From contig JAPOZM010000074.1 in the NCBI GenBank assembly GCA_026706075.1, positions 1 to 64,000 on the forward strand: a DNA stretch of 64,000 nucleotides. The letters are read 5' to 3'. A program made the position numbers and the translations under genes. This DNA is from Gemmatimonadaceae bacterium. Lineage in GTDB: Bacteria; Latescibacterota; UBA2968; UBA8231. Under the pieces are notes generated by a model, which worked only from the letters and a program-made list of their open reading frames with translations, searched no databases and was not told the origin of the DNA. Below are positions 32,107 through 41,698 of the stretch, in pieces; within the stretch, counting starts at the first letter, position 1; each line of letters starts with the position of its first letter.

Positions 32107-33963
32107 TCAGACCATGTGCTCCATGATGTACTCGCGGCGCTCGGGCGTGTTCTTGCCCATGTAGAACTCCAGCGTCTGGTGCACCGTCGACATCTTGTCG
32201 ATGCTCGTCTTCACCAGCTTCATCTCCTCGCCGATGAACCGCCCGAACTCCTTCGGCGAGATCTCGCCCAGCCCCTTGAAGCGGGTCACCTCGGCGCCCT
32301 TCACCTCCTGCAGCGCCCGGTCCCGCTCGTTCTCGGAGTAGCAGTAGCGGGTCTGCTTCTTGTTGCGCACCCGGAAGAGGGGCGTCTCGAGGATGTAGAC
32401 GTGGCCGGCCACCACCAGTTCCTCGAAGTAGGTGAGGAAGAAGGTGAGGAGGAGGTTGCGGATGTGGAAGCCGTCCACGTCGGCGTCGGTGGCCAGGACG
32501 ACACGGTTGTAGCGCAGGCCTTCGATGCCGTCCTCCACCCCGAGGGCCATCATCAGGTTGTAGAGCAGCTCGTTCTTGTAGACGGTGGCCTTGCTGCGGC
32601 CGAAGGCGTTCTGCGGCTTGCCCGTCATGACGAAGATCGCCTGCGTGTTGGGGTCGCGCGAGGAGACGATGGAGCCCGCCGCCGACTGGCCCTCGGTGAT
32701 GAACAGGGTCGACTCGTCGCCGTGCTTGCGGTGGCCGAGGTGGTACTTGCAATCGCGCAGGTTCGGGTTCTTGATGGAGATCTTGCGCGCGTTCTCCCGG
32801 GCTTCCTTCTTCACCGCGTTCAGGTCCTTGCGCAGCTTCTCGTTGTTGAGAATGCGCGCCTCGAGGGCCCCGGCCGCCTCCTGGTTCCGGTGCAGGAAGT
32901 CGGCCACCGCCCCCTTCACCTCGCTCACCATCCAGCCGCGAACGTCGGTGTTGCCCAGCTTGTTCTTGGTCTGCGACTCGAAGACCGGCTCCTTGAGGCG
33001 CACCGACACGGCGCCGGCGATGCCCTCGCGCACGTCGACGCCGTTGAAGCTCTTGCGGTAGAACTCGTTCACCCCTTTCAGCAAACCCTCGCGGAAGGCC
33101 GACTGGTGGGTGCCGCCGTCGGATGTGTACTGGCCGTTGACGAAGGACCAGTAGGTCTCGCCGTAGCCGTCGACGTGGGTGAAGGCGAACTCGAGATGCT
33201 TGCCGGCGTAGTGGGCGGGCTCGTAGGCCACCCCCTCCTCGGCGGCCCCGACCTCGCGCCGCAGCAGGTCGAGGAGCCCCTTCTTGGAGGTGAAGGAGCG
33301 GCCGTTGAGGACCAGGGTGAGCCCGCGGTTGAGGCAGGCGTAGTTCCACAGCCGCCGCTCGACGAACTCGCTGTCGTACTCGTAGCTGTCGAAGATCCCG
33401 GGGTCGGGCCGGAACTCCACCAGGGTGCCGTCGGGCTCGCCGGCGGCCGATCCCCTCTTCGTCTCCTTCTTCAGCTCCCCCGACTCGAAGACCGCCTCGG
33501 CGTACTTGCCGCCCCGGTAGGAGACCACCCGGAAGCTCCGTGAGAGGGCGTTCACCGCCTTGGTGCCGACGCCGTTGAGGCCCACCGAGAACTGGTAGAC
33601 GTCGTCGTTGTACTTGGCCCCCGTGTTGATCACCGAGACGCACTCCACCAGCTTGCCCAGGGGAATGCCGGAGCCGTAGTCGCGGACGCGGACCCCGCCG
33701 CCGTCGATCTCGACCTCCACCTTGCGGCCGTGGCCCATCATGAACTCGTCCACGGCGTTGTCGATCACCTCCTTGAGCAGCACGTAGATGCCGTCGTCGG
33801 GATCGGAGCCGTCGCCGAGGCGGCCGATGTACATGCCCGTCCGCAGGCGGATGTGCTCGAGAGACGAGAGCGTCTTGATCTTGCTCTCGTCGTAGCCGTT
33901 GGCGCCGTTGGCGGAGGCCTTGCGCCCGGCAGGGGTGAACAGGTCGGGTTGCGTCGTCGTCAT
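32107..33963 (-). CDS. parE: Type IIA topoisomerase subunit B (ParE/GyrB-like)
   Basis: 618-aa ATPase subunit. GHKL ATP site: LLKEVIDNAVDEFMMG and VRDYGSGIPLG, GLNGVGTKAVNALS. TOPRIM domain: LFITEGQSAAGS and LATDADVDGFHIRNLLL. The length is ParE-like and has no large GyrB insertion. Partner is ParC, encoded directly downstream. A 20-codon upstream frame ends in a TGA overlapping the parE ATG. Confidence 0.92.
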   Translation of the reverse strand: MTTTQPDLFTPAGRKASANGANGYDESKIKTLSSLEHIRLRTGMYIGRLGDGSDPDDGIYVLLKEVIDNAVDEFMMGHGRKVEVEIDGGGVRVRDYGSGIPLGKLVECVSVINTGAKYNDDVYQFSVGLNGVGTKAVNALSRSFRVVSYRGGKYAEAVFESGELKKETKRGSAAGEPDGTLVEFRPDPGIFDSYEYDSEFVERRLWNYACLNRGLTLVLNGRSFTSKKGLLDLLRREVGAAEEGVAYEPAHYAGKHLEFAFTHVDGYGETYWSFVNGQYTSDGGTHQSAFREGLLKGVNEFYRKSFNGVDVREGIAGAVSVRLKEPVFESQTKNKLGNTDVRGWMVSEVKGAVADFLHRNQEAAGALEARILNNEKLRKDLNAVKKEARENARKISIKNPNLRDCKYHLGHRKHGDESTLFITEGQSAAGSIVSSRDPNTQAIFVMTGKPQNAFGRSKATVYKNELLYNLMMALGVEDGIEGLRYNRVVLATDADVDGFHIRNLLLTFFLTYFEELVVAGHVYILETPLFRVRNKKQTRYCYSENERDRALQEVKGAEVTRFKGLGEISPKEFGRFIGEEMKLVKTSIDKMSTVHQTLEFYMGKNTPERREYIMEHMV

Positions 33964-34114
33964 CGCATTCCGCGGGCGGCCCGGGGAAGCGGCCGGGGCG
34001 GGCCTTCGCCGGGCGTGGCCATGGGCCGGGCGGGGCCGGGTCCGCCGTTGGGGGGACCCGATCCTCCGGGGAGGGAGAGAGCTGTCTTGCGGGGAGAGAG
34101 TGCCGCCGCTTGCG

Positions 34115-34120
34115 AAGATA
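34115..34120 (-). promoter_or_regulatory. -10 box (TATCTT) upstream of parE
   Basis: Minus-strand TATCTT between the DEAD-box gene stop (34135) and parE. It would give a leader of about 145 nt. No clear -35. Confidence 0.4.
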
Positions 34121-34134
34121 GGGCGGCGGTTGAA

Positions 34135-35403
34135 CTAGCGCGAGGGGCGGCCGGCGCCGCGGCCTCCGTGGTGGTGCTCGCGGTGGTGCGGCGGCCCGTG
34201 GTGCTCCTGGCGGCGCCCCGATGGACCCCGGGGCTGGCCGCGTCCACGGCCCCGCCGGCGCCCGCCCCCGCCGCGGGACCGGACCGCGTTGAGGTCGGGC
34301 GCGTGGCCGCGCCACTGGGGCTCGATGCCCCGGGACTGGACGATGCGCTTGAGGTTGCCCAGGTCGCGGTCGGTGACCAGGGTGAGGGCGATGCCGGTGC
34401 GGCCCATGCGCCCCGTGCGGCCGGTGCGGTGGGCGTAGATCTCGGGATTGAAGGGGAAGTCGAAGTTGACCACGTGGCTCACGTTGGTGAAGTCGAGCCC
34501 GCGGCCGGCCACGTCAGTGGCGATCATGTACTTGATCTCCCGGCCCTTGAAGCGGTCGAAGATCGAGATGCGGCGGTCCTGGTCGAGGCCGCCGTGGATG
34601 TACTCCACCGAGCGGAGGGAGCGGCGCACCTTGCGGTACAGCTCTCCCCCTTTGTCGCGCGAGTTGCAGAACACGATCACCTGGTCGATCCCCTCCTCGC
34701 CGGCGAGGAAGTCGGTGAGCATGTCGACACGGTCGCCGCGCACATGCAGGAAGTGGTGCTGCAGCGAGCTGGGGGCCTGCTGGTCGCGGTTGAGCTCGAT
34801 CCGGACGGGCTCCTTGAGGTACTTGGCGGTGAGGTTCTCGATCGCCGGCGGCATGGTCGCCGACCACAACAGCACCGTGTGCTCCTGCAGCAGGCAGGCG
34901 AGGATGAAGTCCACGTCCTCGATGAAGCCCATGTCGAGCATCTCGTCCGCCTCGTCGAGGACGACGGTGCGCACCTGCTGCAGGTCGATGCGGGTGTTCC
35001 AGATCAGGTCGATGAGGCGGCCCGGCGTGGCCACGAGGATGTGGACGCCGTGGTTGAGCTTGCTCTTCTGCACGCCGATGTCGAAACCGCCGAAGACGGC
35101 GAAGGGCACCACGTCGGTGTGGCGCGCCACGTCGTCGATCTCCTGCACGTACTGCATGGCCAGCTCGCGGGTCGGCACGAGGACGAGGTGCTGCACGACC
35201 CGGAGATCCGGGTCGGTCATGTGCACCAGGGGGATGGCGCAGGCCGAGGTCTTGCCCGATCCGGTCTCGGCGAGGCCGACGACGTCGCGGCCGCCGAGGA
35301 CTTTGGGGATGGCCTTCTCCTGAATGGGGGTCATGTCCTGGTAGCCCATCTCGTCGAGGGCCGACAGGATCTCGGGCTTGAGGTCCAGGTCCGTGAATTT
35401 CAA
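34135..35403 (-). CDS. DEAD-box ATP-dependent RNA helicase
   Basis: 422 aa. Q-motif MTPIQEKAIPKVLGGRD, motif I AETGSGKT, motif II LDEADEML, motif III WSATM, motif VI HRTGRTGRMGRTG. The tail from about residue 375 is Arg/Gly/His-rich and disordered, as in RhlE- and CsdA-type helicases that bind structured RNA. A TTG start gives the usual MKFTDLDL opening; no ATG or GTG is available at that point. A 138-nt leader follows the promoter at 35548-35575. Confidence 0.92.
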   Translation of the reverse strand: MKFTDLDLKPEILSALDEMGYQDMTPIQEKAIPKVLGGRDVVGLAETGSGKTSACAIPLVHMTDPDLRVVQHLVLVPTRELAMQYVQEIDDVARHTDVVPFAVFGGFDIGVQKSKLNHGVHILVATPGRLIDLIWNTRIDLQQVRTVVLDEADEMLDMGFIEDVDFILACLLQEHTVLLWSATMPPAIENLTAKYLKEPVRIELNRDQQAPSSLQHHFLHVRGDRVDMLTDFLAGEEGIDQVIVFCNSRDKGGELYRKVRRSLRSVEYIHGGLDQDRRISIFDRFKGREIKYMIATDVAGRGLDFTNVSHVVNFDFPFNPEIYAHRTGRTGRMGRTGIALTLVTDRDLGNLKRIVQSRGIEPQWRGHAPDLNAVRSRGGGGRRRGRGRGQPRGPSGRRQEHHGPPHHREHHHGGRGAGRPSR

Positions 35404-35547
35404 GGCGATGTGATTCCTTCTCGGTGGTGCTCTCGCTCGGAGCGTCCCCGGGTGCAGGGGCGGGACGGAGCGCAGGCGGAAAGTCCGTCAGAGGATGGGG
35501 CCGCCGGCGGAACAGGAGGGCCGGCGAGGAGGGGGAAACGATCTCTA

Positions 35548-35575
35548 ATTCTATGAAATTTCTGAAATTACGCAA
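35548..35575 (-). promoter_or_regulatory. Promoter TTGCGT-16-TAGAAT of the DEAD-box helicase gene
   Basis: Minus strand: -35 TTGCGT (35570-35575), 16-bp spacer, -10 TAGAAT (35548-35553), within a conspicuous A+T-rich island. The long leader is reminiscent of cold-regulated helicase genes, but no specific element is identified. Confidence 0.5.
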
Positions 35576-35607
35576 CCTCCGGCAGGCTCCGCCGGGATCC
35601 CGGAGCG

Positions 35608-35635
35608 TTGCCCGCCGCAAAGGTCGCCGTATCTT
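35608..35635 (+). promoter_or_regulatory. Promoter TTGCCC-16-TATCTT of gltX
   Basis: -35 TTGCCC (35608-35613), 16-bp spacer, -10 TATCTT (35630-35635). Transcription near 35643 rules out the upstream TTG at 35608 as start. Confidence 0.5.
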
Positions 35636-35685
35636 ACGGCATCCCCACGGTCCACCCCCTGCCATCGATATCCGCGAGTCCCGCC

Positions 35686-37206
35686 ATGGCCGACGTTCGC
35701 GTCCGTGTCGCCCCTTCTCCCACCGGCGCCCCGCACCTGGGCACGGCTTACATCGCCCTCTTCAACCGCCTCTTCGCCCGCCGCCACGGCGGCCGGTTGA
35801 TCCTGCGCATCGAGGACACGGACCGCTCGCGGTCCCACCGCGACCACGAGCGCCGCCTCATCGACGCCCTGCGCTGGCTGGGGATCGACTGGGACGAGGG
35901 CCCCGTCGTGGGCGGCGCCTCCGGCCCCTACCGGCAGAGCGAGCGCCTCGACCGCTACCAGGAGGCCGCCGAGGTCCTCGTCGAGGCCGGGCACGCCTAC
36001 CATTCCTTCGTGACCCCCGCCGCGCTGGCGGCCTGGAGGGCCGAAGGCCAGAAGGCGGGAGAGCCGCCCCCCCACGAGGCCGAGCGCGACGCCGACCCCG
36101 GGGACGGCCGCCGGCGCCGGGCGGCCGGGGAGTCCTGCGTGATCCGCATGAAGGTGCCCCGCGAGGGCGACTGCGCCGTGCCGGACCTGCTGCGGGGCGA
36201 GATCCGCTTCGACCTCGCAGGCCTCGACGACCAGGTCCTGCTCAAGTCGGACGGCTTCCCCACCTACCACCTGGCGGTCGTCGTCGACGACCACCTCATG
36301 GGGATCAGCCACGTCATCCGCGGCGAGGAGTGGATCAACTCGACGCCGAAGCACCTGCTCCTCTACGAGTGGCTCGGCTGGGAGCCGCCGGTCCACGCCC
36401 ACCTGCCCCTGCTGCTGAACCCCGACCGCTCGAAGATGTCGAAGCGGCGCAACCCGACCTCCATCGACTACTACCGCCGCGCCGGCTACCTGCCGGCGGC
36501 GGTCCTGAACTACCTCGCCCTCATGGCGTATCCACCGGCCCGCGGCGCCGACGGCAGCGACGAGGAGAAGTTCGGCCTCGACGAGCTGGCCGGCCGCTTC
36601 GAGCTGGAGCGGATCAATCTGGGCGGCTCGGTCTTCGACCTGGAGAAGCTGAGCTGGCTGAACGGCCGCTACATCCGCGAGGACCTGTCCGAGGGGGAAC
36701 TGCTGGAGGCGCTGCGGGACTGGGCCCTCAACGACGACTCCTTCGGCAGCCTCGTGCCGCTCATGCAGCCGCGCATGGAGACCCTGGGCGACTTCCTGCC
36801 GAAGTGCGCCTTCCTCTTCGCCCGGCGGGTGGAGCCGCGCCAGGAGGACCTGGTGCCGAAAAAGCGCACCCCCTCGGAGGTGACCGAGGCGCTGCAGTGC
36901 GTCGTCTGGGCCCTGGAGGAAGTGACGCCCTGGGGCCGGGAGGGCGTGGAAGCGGCCTTGCAGATGGTCACCGCCGCCAGGGAGTGGCCGATCCGCGACC
37001 TGACGCGGCCCCTCTACGCGGCCCTCATGGGGCAGCCCGTGGGGCCGCCCCTCTACGAGTCGATGGTGCTCCTCGGCCCCGACCTGACCCGGGCGCGGAT
37101 CCTCGAGGCGATCGAGGCTCTGGGCGGGCTCTCGAAGAAGAAGGCCCGCCGGCTGGAGAAGGAGTGGACCGGGGCCCGGGAGCGGGTCAGCCGCCCCGCT
37201 TCCTGA
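35686..37206 (+). CDS. gltX: Glutamyl-tRNA synthetase
   Basis: 506-aa class I aminoacyl-tRNA synthetase. The HIGH motif appears as [23 protein letters not shown] is the glutamate-specific element, and KMSKS is SKMSKRRN. The C-terminal anticodon-binding domain is complete. ATG 35686 is consistent with the promoter at 35608-35635. Its last 20 nt overlap glnS, which converges from the other strand. Whether it is discriminating for tRNA-Glu cannot be told; the presence of a GlnS nearby suggests that it is. Confidence 0.95.
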   Translation: MADVRVRVAPSPTGAPHLGTAYIALFNRLFARRHGGRLILRIEDTDRSRSHRDHERRLIDALRWLGIDWDEGPVVGGASGPYRQSERLDRYQEAAEVLVEAGHAYHSFVTPAALAAWRAEGQKAGEPPPHEAERDADPGDGRRRRAAGESCVIRMKVPREGDCAVPDLLRGEIRFDLAGLDDQVLLKSDGFPTYHLAVVVDDHLMGISHVIRGEEWINSTPKHLLLYEWLGWEPPVHAHLPLLLNPDRSKMSKRRNPTSIDYYRRAGYLPAAVLNYLALMAYPPARGADGSDEEKFGLDELAGRFELERINLGGSVFDLEKLSWLNGRYIREDLSEGELLEALRDWALNDDSFGSLVPLMQPRMETLGDFLPKCAFLFARRVEPRQEDLVPKKRTPSEVTEALQCVVWALEEVTPWGREGVEAALQMVTAAREWPIRDLTRPLYAALMGQPVGPPLYESMVLLGPDLTRARILEAIEALGGLSKKKARRLEKEWTGARERVSRPAS

Positions 37207-38875
37207 TGTTGGCCCAGGCGTCGCGCAGGGTCACGGTGCGGTTGAAGACCGGTCTGGCCGGGGTGGAGTCCAGGTCGGCGCAGAAGTAGCCCAGCCGCTC
37301 GAACTGCACCGTCGTCCCCGGGGCGGATTCGGCCAGGCCGGGCTCCAGCCAGCAGTTGCGCCGCACCTCCAGCGACCCGGGGTTCAGGTTGTCGATCCAG
37401 TCCTCGCCGTCGGCCCCGTCGAGGGGGTCCTCCACCCGGAAGAGGCGGTCGTAGAGTCGCACCTCGGCCTCGACGGCGTGGGCCGCCGAGACCCAGTGCA
37501 GGGTGGCCTTCACCTTGCGGCCGTCCGGCGCGTCCCCTCCGCGGGTGGCCGGGTCGTAGGTACAGCGCAGCTCGACGACGTCACCGGCGGCGTCCTTGAC
37601 GACCTCCTCGCAGGTGATGAAGTAGGCGTAGCGCAGGCGCACCTCGCGCCCGGGGGCGAGGCGGAAGAACCTGCGCGGCGGATCCTCCATGAAGTCGTCG
37701 GCCTCGATCCACAACTCGCGCCCGAAGGGGATGGGCCGGGTCCCCGCGGACTCGTCCTCGGGGTTGTTCACCGCCTCGAGCTGCTCGCTCTCCCCCTCCG
37801 GGTAGTTGGTGATCACCACCTTCAGGGGGCGGAGCACTCCCATCACCCGGGGCGCCACCTTGTTGAGGTGGTCGCGGATGCAGAACTCCAGCAGCGACAC
37901 GTCGATGTTGTTGTCGCGCTTGGCCACCCCCACCTCGCTCCAGAACCGGCGGATCGCCTCCGGCGGCACACCGCGACGGCGCATCCCCCGGAGGGTGGGC
38001 ATGCGCGGGTCGTCCCACCCCGAGAGCCGTCCCGACTCGACGAGGCGGGTGAGGTGGCGCTTGTGGGTGATCGTGTAGGTGAGGTTGCCGCGGGCGTACT
38101 CGATCTGCCGGGACGGGAAGATGCCGAGCTCCTCGATGTACCAGTCGTAGAGGGGGCGGTTGGCCTCGAACTCCAGGGTGCACAGGGAGTGGGTGACGCC
38201 CTCGATCGAGTCGCTCTGGCCGTGGGCCCAGTCGTACATGGGGTAGATGCACCAGCGGTCGCCGGTGCGCTGGTGGGGGGTGCGGAGGATGCGGTACATC
38301 ACCGGGTCGCGCAGGACCAGGTTCGGCGAGGCCATGTCGATGCGCGCGCGCAGAACTCTCTCGCCGTCGCCGAACTCGCCGGCGCGCATGCGCGCGAAGA
38401 GATCGAGGCTCTCCGCCGCCGTGCGGCCTCGGAAGGGGCTCTCCTGCCCCGGCTCGGTGAGGGTCCCGCGGGTCAGGCGGATTTCCTCGGCGGACTGGTC
38501 GTCCACGTAGGCCAGGCCCTTGCGGATCAGCTCGCGGGCCCACTCGTAGAGCTGCTCGAAGTAGTCGGAGGCGTAGAGCTCGCTCTCGCCCCAATCGAAG
38601 CCGAGCCAGCGGATGTCCTCCATCTGGGCGTCGACGAACTCCTGCTCCTCGCGCGCCGGGTTGGTGTCGTCGAAGCGCAGGTTGCAGCGGCCGCCGAAAT
38701 CGGCGGCGATGCCGAAGTTGACGCAGATCGCCTTGCCGTGGCCCACGTGCAGATAGCCGTTGGGCTCGGGGGGGAAGCGGGTCACCACGCGACCGTCGTA
38801 GCGGCCGGCGGCGGTGTCCGCCGCCACCGCCTCGCGCAGGAAGTCGCGGGGGCGCCCGCCGTCCTCGCTCTCCAT
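37187..38875 (-). CDS. glnS: Glutaminyl-tRNA synthetase
   Basis: 562-aa class I synthetase of eukaryote-like GlnS type. HIGH is [15 protein letters not shown], with NLRFDDTNP and [14 protein letters not shown] following. The C-terminal beta-barrel anticodon domain ([20 protein letters not shown]) is present. The KMSKS loop is degenerate: [16 protein letters not shown] instead of the usual VMSKRKL. ATG 38875 is preceded by GGAGGA. With GlnS present the genome may not need GatCAB for Gln-tRNA. Confidence 0.94.
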   Translation of the reverse strand: MESEDGGRPRDFLREAVAADTAAGRYDGRVVTRFPPEPNGYLHVGHGKAICVNFGIAADFGGRCNLRFDDTNPAREEQEFVDAQMEDIRWLGFDWGESELYASDYFEQLYEWARELIRKGLAYVDDQSAEEIRLTRGTLTEPGQESPFRGRTAAESLDLFARMRAGEFGDGERVLRARIDMASPNLVLRDPVMYRILRTPHQRTGDRWCIYPMYDWAHGQSDSIEGVTHSLCTLEFEANRPLYDWYIEELGIFPSRQIEYARGNLTYTITHKRHLTRLVESGRLSGWDDPRMPTLRGMRRRGVPPEAIRRFWSEVGVAKRDNNIDVSLLEFCIRDHLNKVAPRVMGVLRPLKVVITNYPEGESEQLEAVNNPEDESAGTRPIPFGRELWIEADDFMEDPPRRFFRLAPGREVRLRYAYFITCEEVVKDAAGDVVELRCTYDPATRGGDAPDGRKVKATLHWVSAAHAVEAEVRLYDRLFRVEDPLDGADGEDWIDNLNPGSLEVRRNCWLEPGLAESAPGTTVQFERLGYFCADLDSTPARPVFNRTVTLRDAWANIRKRGG

Positions 38876-38935
38876 CGAAATCCTCCGTCTTCCGTCAGGG
38901 CAGGTCGCGCCCGGGAGGCGGGCGCGACCTTCGTG

Positions 38936-38963
38936 TTGCAGAGGGGTGCCGCTGCCGTAAATT
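38936..38963 (+). promoter_or_regulatory. Promoter TTGCAG-16-TAAATT of dapL
   Basis: -35 TTGCAG (38936-38941), 16-bp spacer, -10 TAAATT (38958-38963), followed by a 45-nt leader with GAGGA before the ATG. Confidence 0.5.
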
Positions 38964-39014
38964 CCGGGGCTTCCCACCCGGACAAGCCCGGGAATCTAAG
39001 CAGAAAAGAGGATC

Positions 39015-40241
39015 ATGGCCCTGCTCAACGAGCACTACCTGAAGCTCGCCGCCGGTTACCTGTTCCCCGAGATCGGCCGCCGCACCGCCGCCTTCGCCGA
39101 GGCCAACCCCGACGCCGACGTCATCCGCATGGGCATCGGCGACGTCGTGCGCGGCCTGCCCCGGCCGGTGGCCGATGCGATGAAGGCAGCCTGCGAGGAG
39201 CTGGCCCACGACGAGAGCTTCCACGGCTATCCGCCCGCCCGCGGCTACGACTTCCTCCTCGAGGCGATCGCCGGGCACGAGTTCAACGCCCGCGGCGTCC
39301 CCGTCGACGCCGACGAGATCTTCCTCTCCGACGGCTCCAAGTGCGACTCGGCCAACATCCAGGAGATCTTCGGCCTCGATCAGCGGGTCGCCCTCACCGA
39401 CCCGGTCTACCCCGTCTACTGCGACTCCAACGTCATGGCCGGCCGCACCGGCCCCGCCGACGAACAGGGGCGCTACGAGGGGCTCGTCTACCTGCCCTGC
39501 ACGGCGGAGAACGGCTTCCGCCCACCCCTGCCCGACGGCCACGTGGACCTCGTCTACCTGTGCTCGCCGAACAACCCCACCGGCGCCGTGATGACCCGGC
39601 AGGACCTGGCCGCCTGGGTCGAGTACGCCCGCCGCGAGGGCGCCGTCCTACTCTTCGACGCCGCCTACGAGGCCTACGTCACCGACCCGGAGATCCCCCG
39701 GTCGATCTACGAGATCGACGGCGCCCGGGAGGTGGCCGTCGAGATGCGCTCCTTCTCCAAGACGGCGGGCTTCACCGGCGTGCGCTGCGCCTTCACCGTC
39801 GTGCCCCACGAGCTGATGGGATCCACCGCCGCGGGCGAGGCCGTGCCCCTCCACGGGCTCTGGGACCGGCGCCAGTCGACCAAGTACAACGGCGTCTCCT
39901 ACCCGGTGCAGAAGGGAGCCGCCGCCTGCTACACGCCCGAGGGGAAGGCCGCCGTGGGCGAGCTCGTCGGCTTCTACCAGGAGAACGCCCGGCTCATGAA
40001 GCGGGATCTGATCGAGGCGGGCTACACCGTGCACGGCGCCGACAACGCCCCCTACCTGTGGATCGCCTGCCCCGGGGGCGCCGGCAGCTGGGACTTCTTC
40101 GACCGCCTGCTGCAGGAGGCCCACGTGGTCTGCACCCCCGGAGCCGGATTCGGCGCCGCCGGCGAGGGCTACGTGCGCCTTTCCGCCTTCCAGCAGCGCC
40201 CCCTGGTGGAGGAAGCCCTGCGCCGCATCCGCGCTCTGTAG
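39015..40241 (+). CDS. dapL: LL-diaminopimelate aminotransferase
   Basis: 408-aa PLP enzyme converting tetrahydrodipicolinate directly to LL-diaminopimelate for lysine and peptidoglycan synthesis. Family-specific segments: [50 protein letters not shown] and the PLP lysine in [11 protein letters not shown]. It indicates that the organism uses the aminotransferase variant of the lysine pathway. Monocistronic in appearance. Confidence 0.95.
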   Translation: MALLNEHYLKLAAGYLFPEIGRRTAAFAEANPDADVIRMGIGDVVRGLPRPVADAMKAACEELAHDESFHGYPPARGYDFLLEAIAGHEFNARGVPVDADEIFLSDGSKCDSANIQEIFGLDQRVALTDPVYPVYCDSNVMAGRTGPADEQGRYEGLVYLPCTAENGFRPPLPDGHVDLVYLCSPNNPTGAVMTRQDLAAWVEYARREGAVLLFDAAYEAYVTDPEIPRSIYEIDGAREVAVEMRSFSKTAGFTGVRCAFTVVPHELMGSTAAGEAVPLHGLWDRRQSTKYNGVSYPVQKGAAACYTPEGKAAVGELVGFYQENARLMKRDLIEAGYTVHGADNAPYLWIACPGGAGSWDFFDRLLQEAHVVCTPGAGFGAAGEGYVRLSAFQQRPLVEEALRRIRAL

Positions 40242-40357
40242 CCTCGATTCCTGCCGCGCGACTTGCGAGCCAGGCGCCTCGGCGCCCTCCTCCGTACGCG
40301 ATCGTGGGCGCGCCGGCGCTTGCCCCGATTCCGCCGCAGCCTCGATCTCCACGGCGC

Positions 40358-40378
40358 GGCCGGGGCCCGCCCGGCCGT
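40358..40378 (+). terminator. 8-bp G+C hairpin downstream of dapL
   Basis: Arms CGGCCGGG and CCCGGCCG with a GCCCG loop, about 115 nt past the dapL stop and before the next promoter. No T-run; possible terminator. The rest of the 260-nt gap shows nothing recognisable. Confidence 0.35.
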
Positions 40379-40410
40379 CTCCCCGGTCGTCACTTCCTCG
40401 TCACACGGGC

Positions 40411-40439
40411 TTGACAGACGCTGCGGGCCTATTTACTGT
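40411..40439 (+). promoter_or_regulatory. Strong promoter TTGACA-17-TACTGT
   Basis: Consensus -35 TTGACA (40411-40416), 17-bp spacer, -10 TACTGT (40434-40439). It is the best sigma-70 match in the window and drives the RHH-like gene and nadA. The leader (about 40446-40502) is A+T-rich. Confidence 0.75.
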
Positions 40440-40481
40440 ACATCGGTTAGGAAAGAATTAAATAACTATTACCGGCTTCAA

Positions 40482-40498
40482 CTCCTTCCTCCAAGGAG
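40482..40498 (+). promoter_or_regulatory. Hairpin sequestering the Shine-Dalgarno site of the RHH-nadA operon
   Basis: CTCCTT (40482-40487) pairs perfectly with AAGGAG (40493-40498) across a CCTCC loop. AAGGAG is the Shine-Dalgarno site of the ATG at 40503, so the stem would limit translation unless opened. Confidence 0.55.
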
Positions 40499-40502
40499 AG
40501 CC

Positions 40503-40721
40503 ATGCCCGCCGCACCGAAGCCCAAGAGAGACCGTTCCCGGCCGCGGACTTACTCGGCCCACGACCGCGACTTCCGGATGCTGGAGGCGGTCGCCCGCTA
40601 CCACGGCAGCAGCAAGAGCGCCATGATCACCGGCCTCATCCGCAAGGAGTTCTGGCGCGTTTTCCCCAACGGAACCGAGACCGTCCCCCCCGACGCGGGG
40701 GCGAAGGTGAGCGAGCCATGA
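40503..40721 (+). CDS. Small ribbon-helix-helix-like protein coupled to nadA
   Basis: 72 aa. A basic N-terminus (PKPKRDRSRPRTYSAHDRDF) precedes a helix-turn-helix-sized segment, RMLEAVARYHGSSKSAMITG then LIRKEFWRVFP, typical of the second half of CopG/Arc-like DNA-binding proteins. Its TGA overlaps the nadA ATG (ATGA). The context suggests that it may regulate this operon or NAD synthesis; no effector domain is present, so any sensing would need a partner. It is not NadR, NiaR or NrtR. Confidence 0.75.
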   Translation: MPAAPKPKRDRSRPRTYSAHDRDFRMLEAVARYHGSSKSAMITGLIRKEFWRVFPNGTETVPPDAGAKVSEP

Positions 40722-41698
40722 CCCAGGTTGCCCCCCCTGCCGGCCAGACCCGCTTCGAGCACATCCCGGACGAGGAGCTGATCGAGCAGATCGACCGCCT
40801 CCGGGTGGAGAAGAACGCGGTGATCCTGGCCCACAACTACCAGATCCCGCCGATCCAGGACCTGGCCGACGTCACCGGCGACTCCCTCGGGCTGTCGGTG
40901 GAGGCGTCCCGGACCGACGCCGAGATCATCGTGTTCTGCGGAGTCCACTTCATGGCCGAGTCGGCCAAGATCCTCAGCCCGCAGAAGCGCGTCTTCCTGC
41001 CCCACCTCGGGGCCGGCTGCGCGCTGTCCGACTCGATCACCGTGGAGAGCCTCTACGAGTGGAAGGAGCGCTATCCCGGCCACGCCGTGGTCACCTACGT
41101 CAACTCCTCGGCCGAGGTGAAGGCCGAGTCCGACATCTGCTGCACCTCGGCCAACGCCGTCTCCGTGGTGCGCAGCCTCGACTCCGACCGCGTCCTGTTC
41201 ACCCCCGACAAGAACCTGGCCCGCTGGGTGGCCGACCAGGTGCCCGAGAAGGAGGTCGTCGCCTACGACGGCGTCTGCCCGACCCACGACGTGCTGCGCC
41301 ACGCCACCGTCGACCGCACCCGCAAGGAGTTCCCCGAAGCGGTGATCATCGCCCACCCCGAGTGCCGGCAGGACGTGGTCGAGGCCGCCCACGAGGTCTG
41401 CTCGACGACGGGCATGCTCAACGCCGTCGGCAAGTACCCCGACGCGCGGACCTTCATCATCGCCACCGAAGAGGGGATGATCCACCAGCTCAAGAAGCGC
41501 TACCCCGGCAAGGAGTTCGTCCCCGCCGACGGCTGCATCGGCTGCCGTCTGCACTGCCCCTACATGAAGGTCACGGGGCTCCAGGACGTCTACTTCTCGC
41601 TGGCCGAGGAGCGCTTCGAGATCGACCTCGACGACGACGTCATCGAAGGCGCGCGCCTCTCCCTGGAGCGCATGATGGCGGTGCCGCGGGACAACTGA
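40718..41698 (+). CDS. nadA: Quinolinate synthase A
   Basis: 326-aa [4Fe-4S] enzyme that condenses iminoaspartate with dihydroxyacetone phosphate in de novo NAD synthesis. Motifs: ILAHNYQIPPIQDLADVTGD, FCGVHFMAESAKILSP, TYVNSSAEVKAESDICCTSA and HPEC. Cluster cysteines sit in CGVHFM, VCPTHD/CTSAN and the late GCIGCRLHCPYM. nadB and nadC are not in the window. Translationally coupled to the RHH-like gene and 1 nt overlapping the UDG-like gene downstream. Confidence 0.96.
   Translation: MTQVAPPAGQTRFEHIPDEELIEQIDRLRVEKNAVILAHNYQIPPIQDLADVTGDSLGLSVEASRTDAEIIVFCGVHFMAESAKILSPQKRVFLPHLGAGCALSDSITVESLYEWKERYPGHAVVTYVNSSAEVKAESDICCTSANAVSVVRSLDSDRVLFTPDKNLARWVADQVPEKEVVAYDGVCPTHDVLRHATVDRTRKEFPEAVIIAHPECRQDVVEAAHEVCSTTGMLNAVGKYPDARTFIIATEEGMIHQLKKRYPGKEFVPADGCIGCRLHCPYMKVTGLQDVYFSLAEERFEIDLDDDVIEGARLSLERMMAVPRDN

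Noticed and set aside
35401..35409. ATC start codon for the DEAD-box helicase, by analogy with rpsR
   Set aside because: A TTG two codons later gives the usual MKFTDL opening of the family, so no rare start is required.
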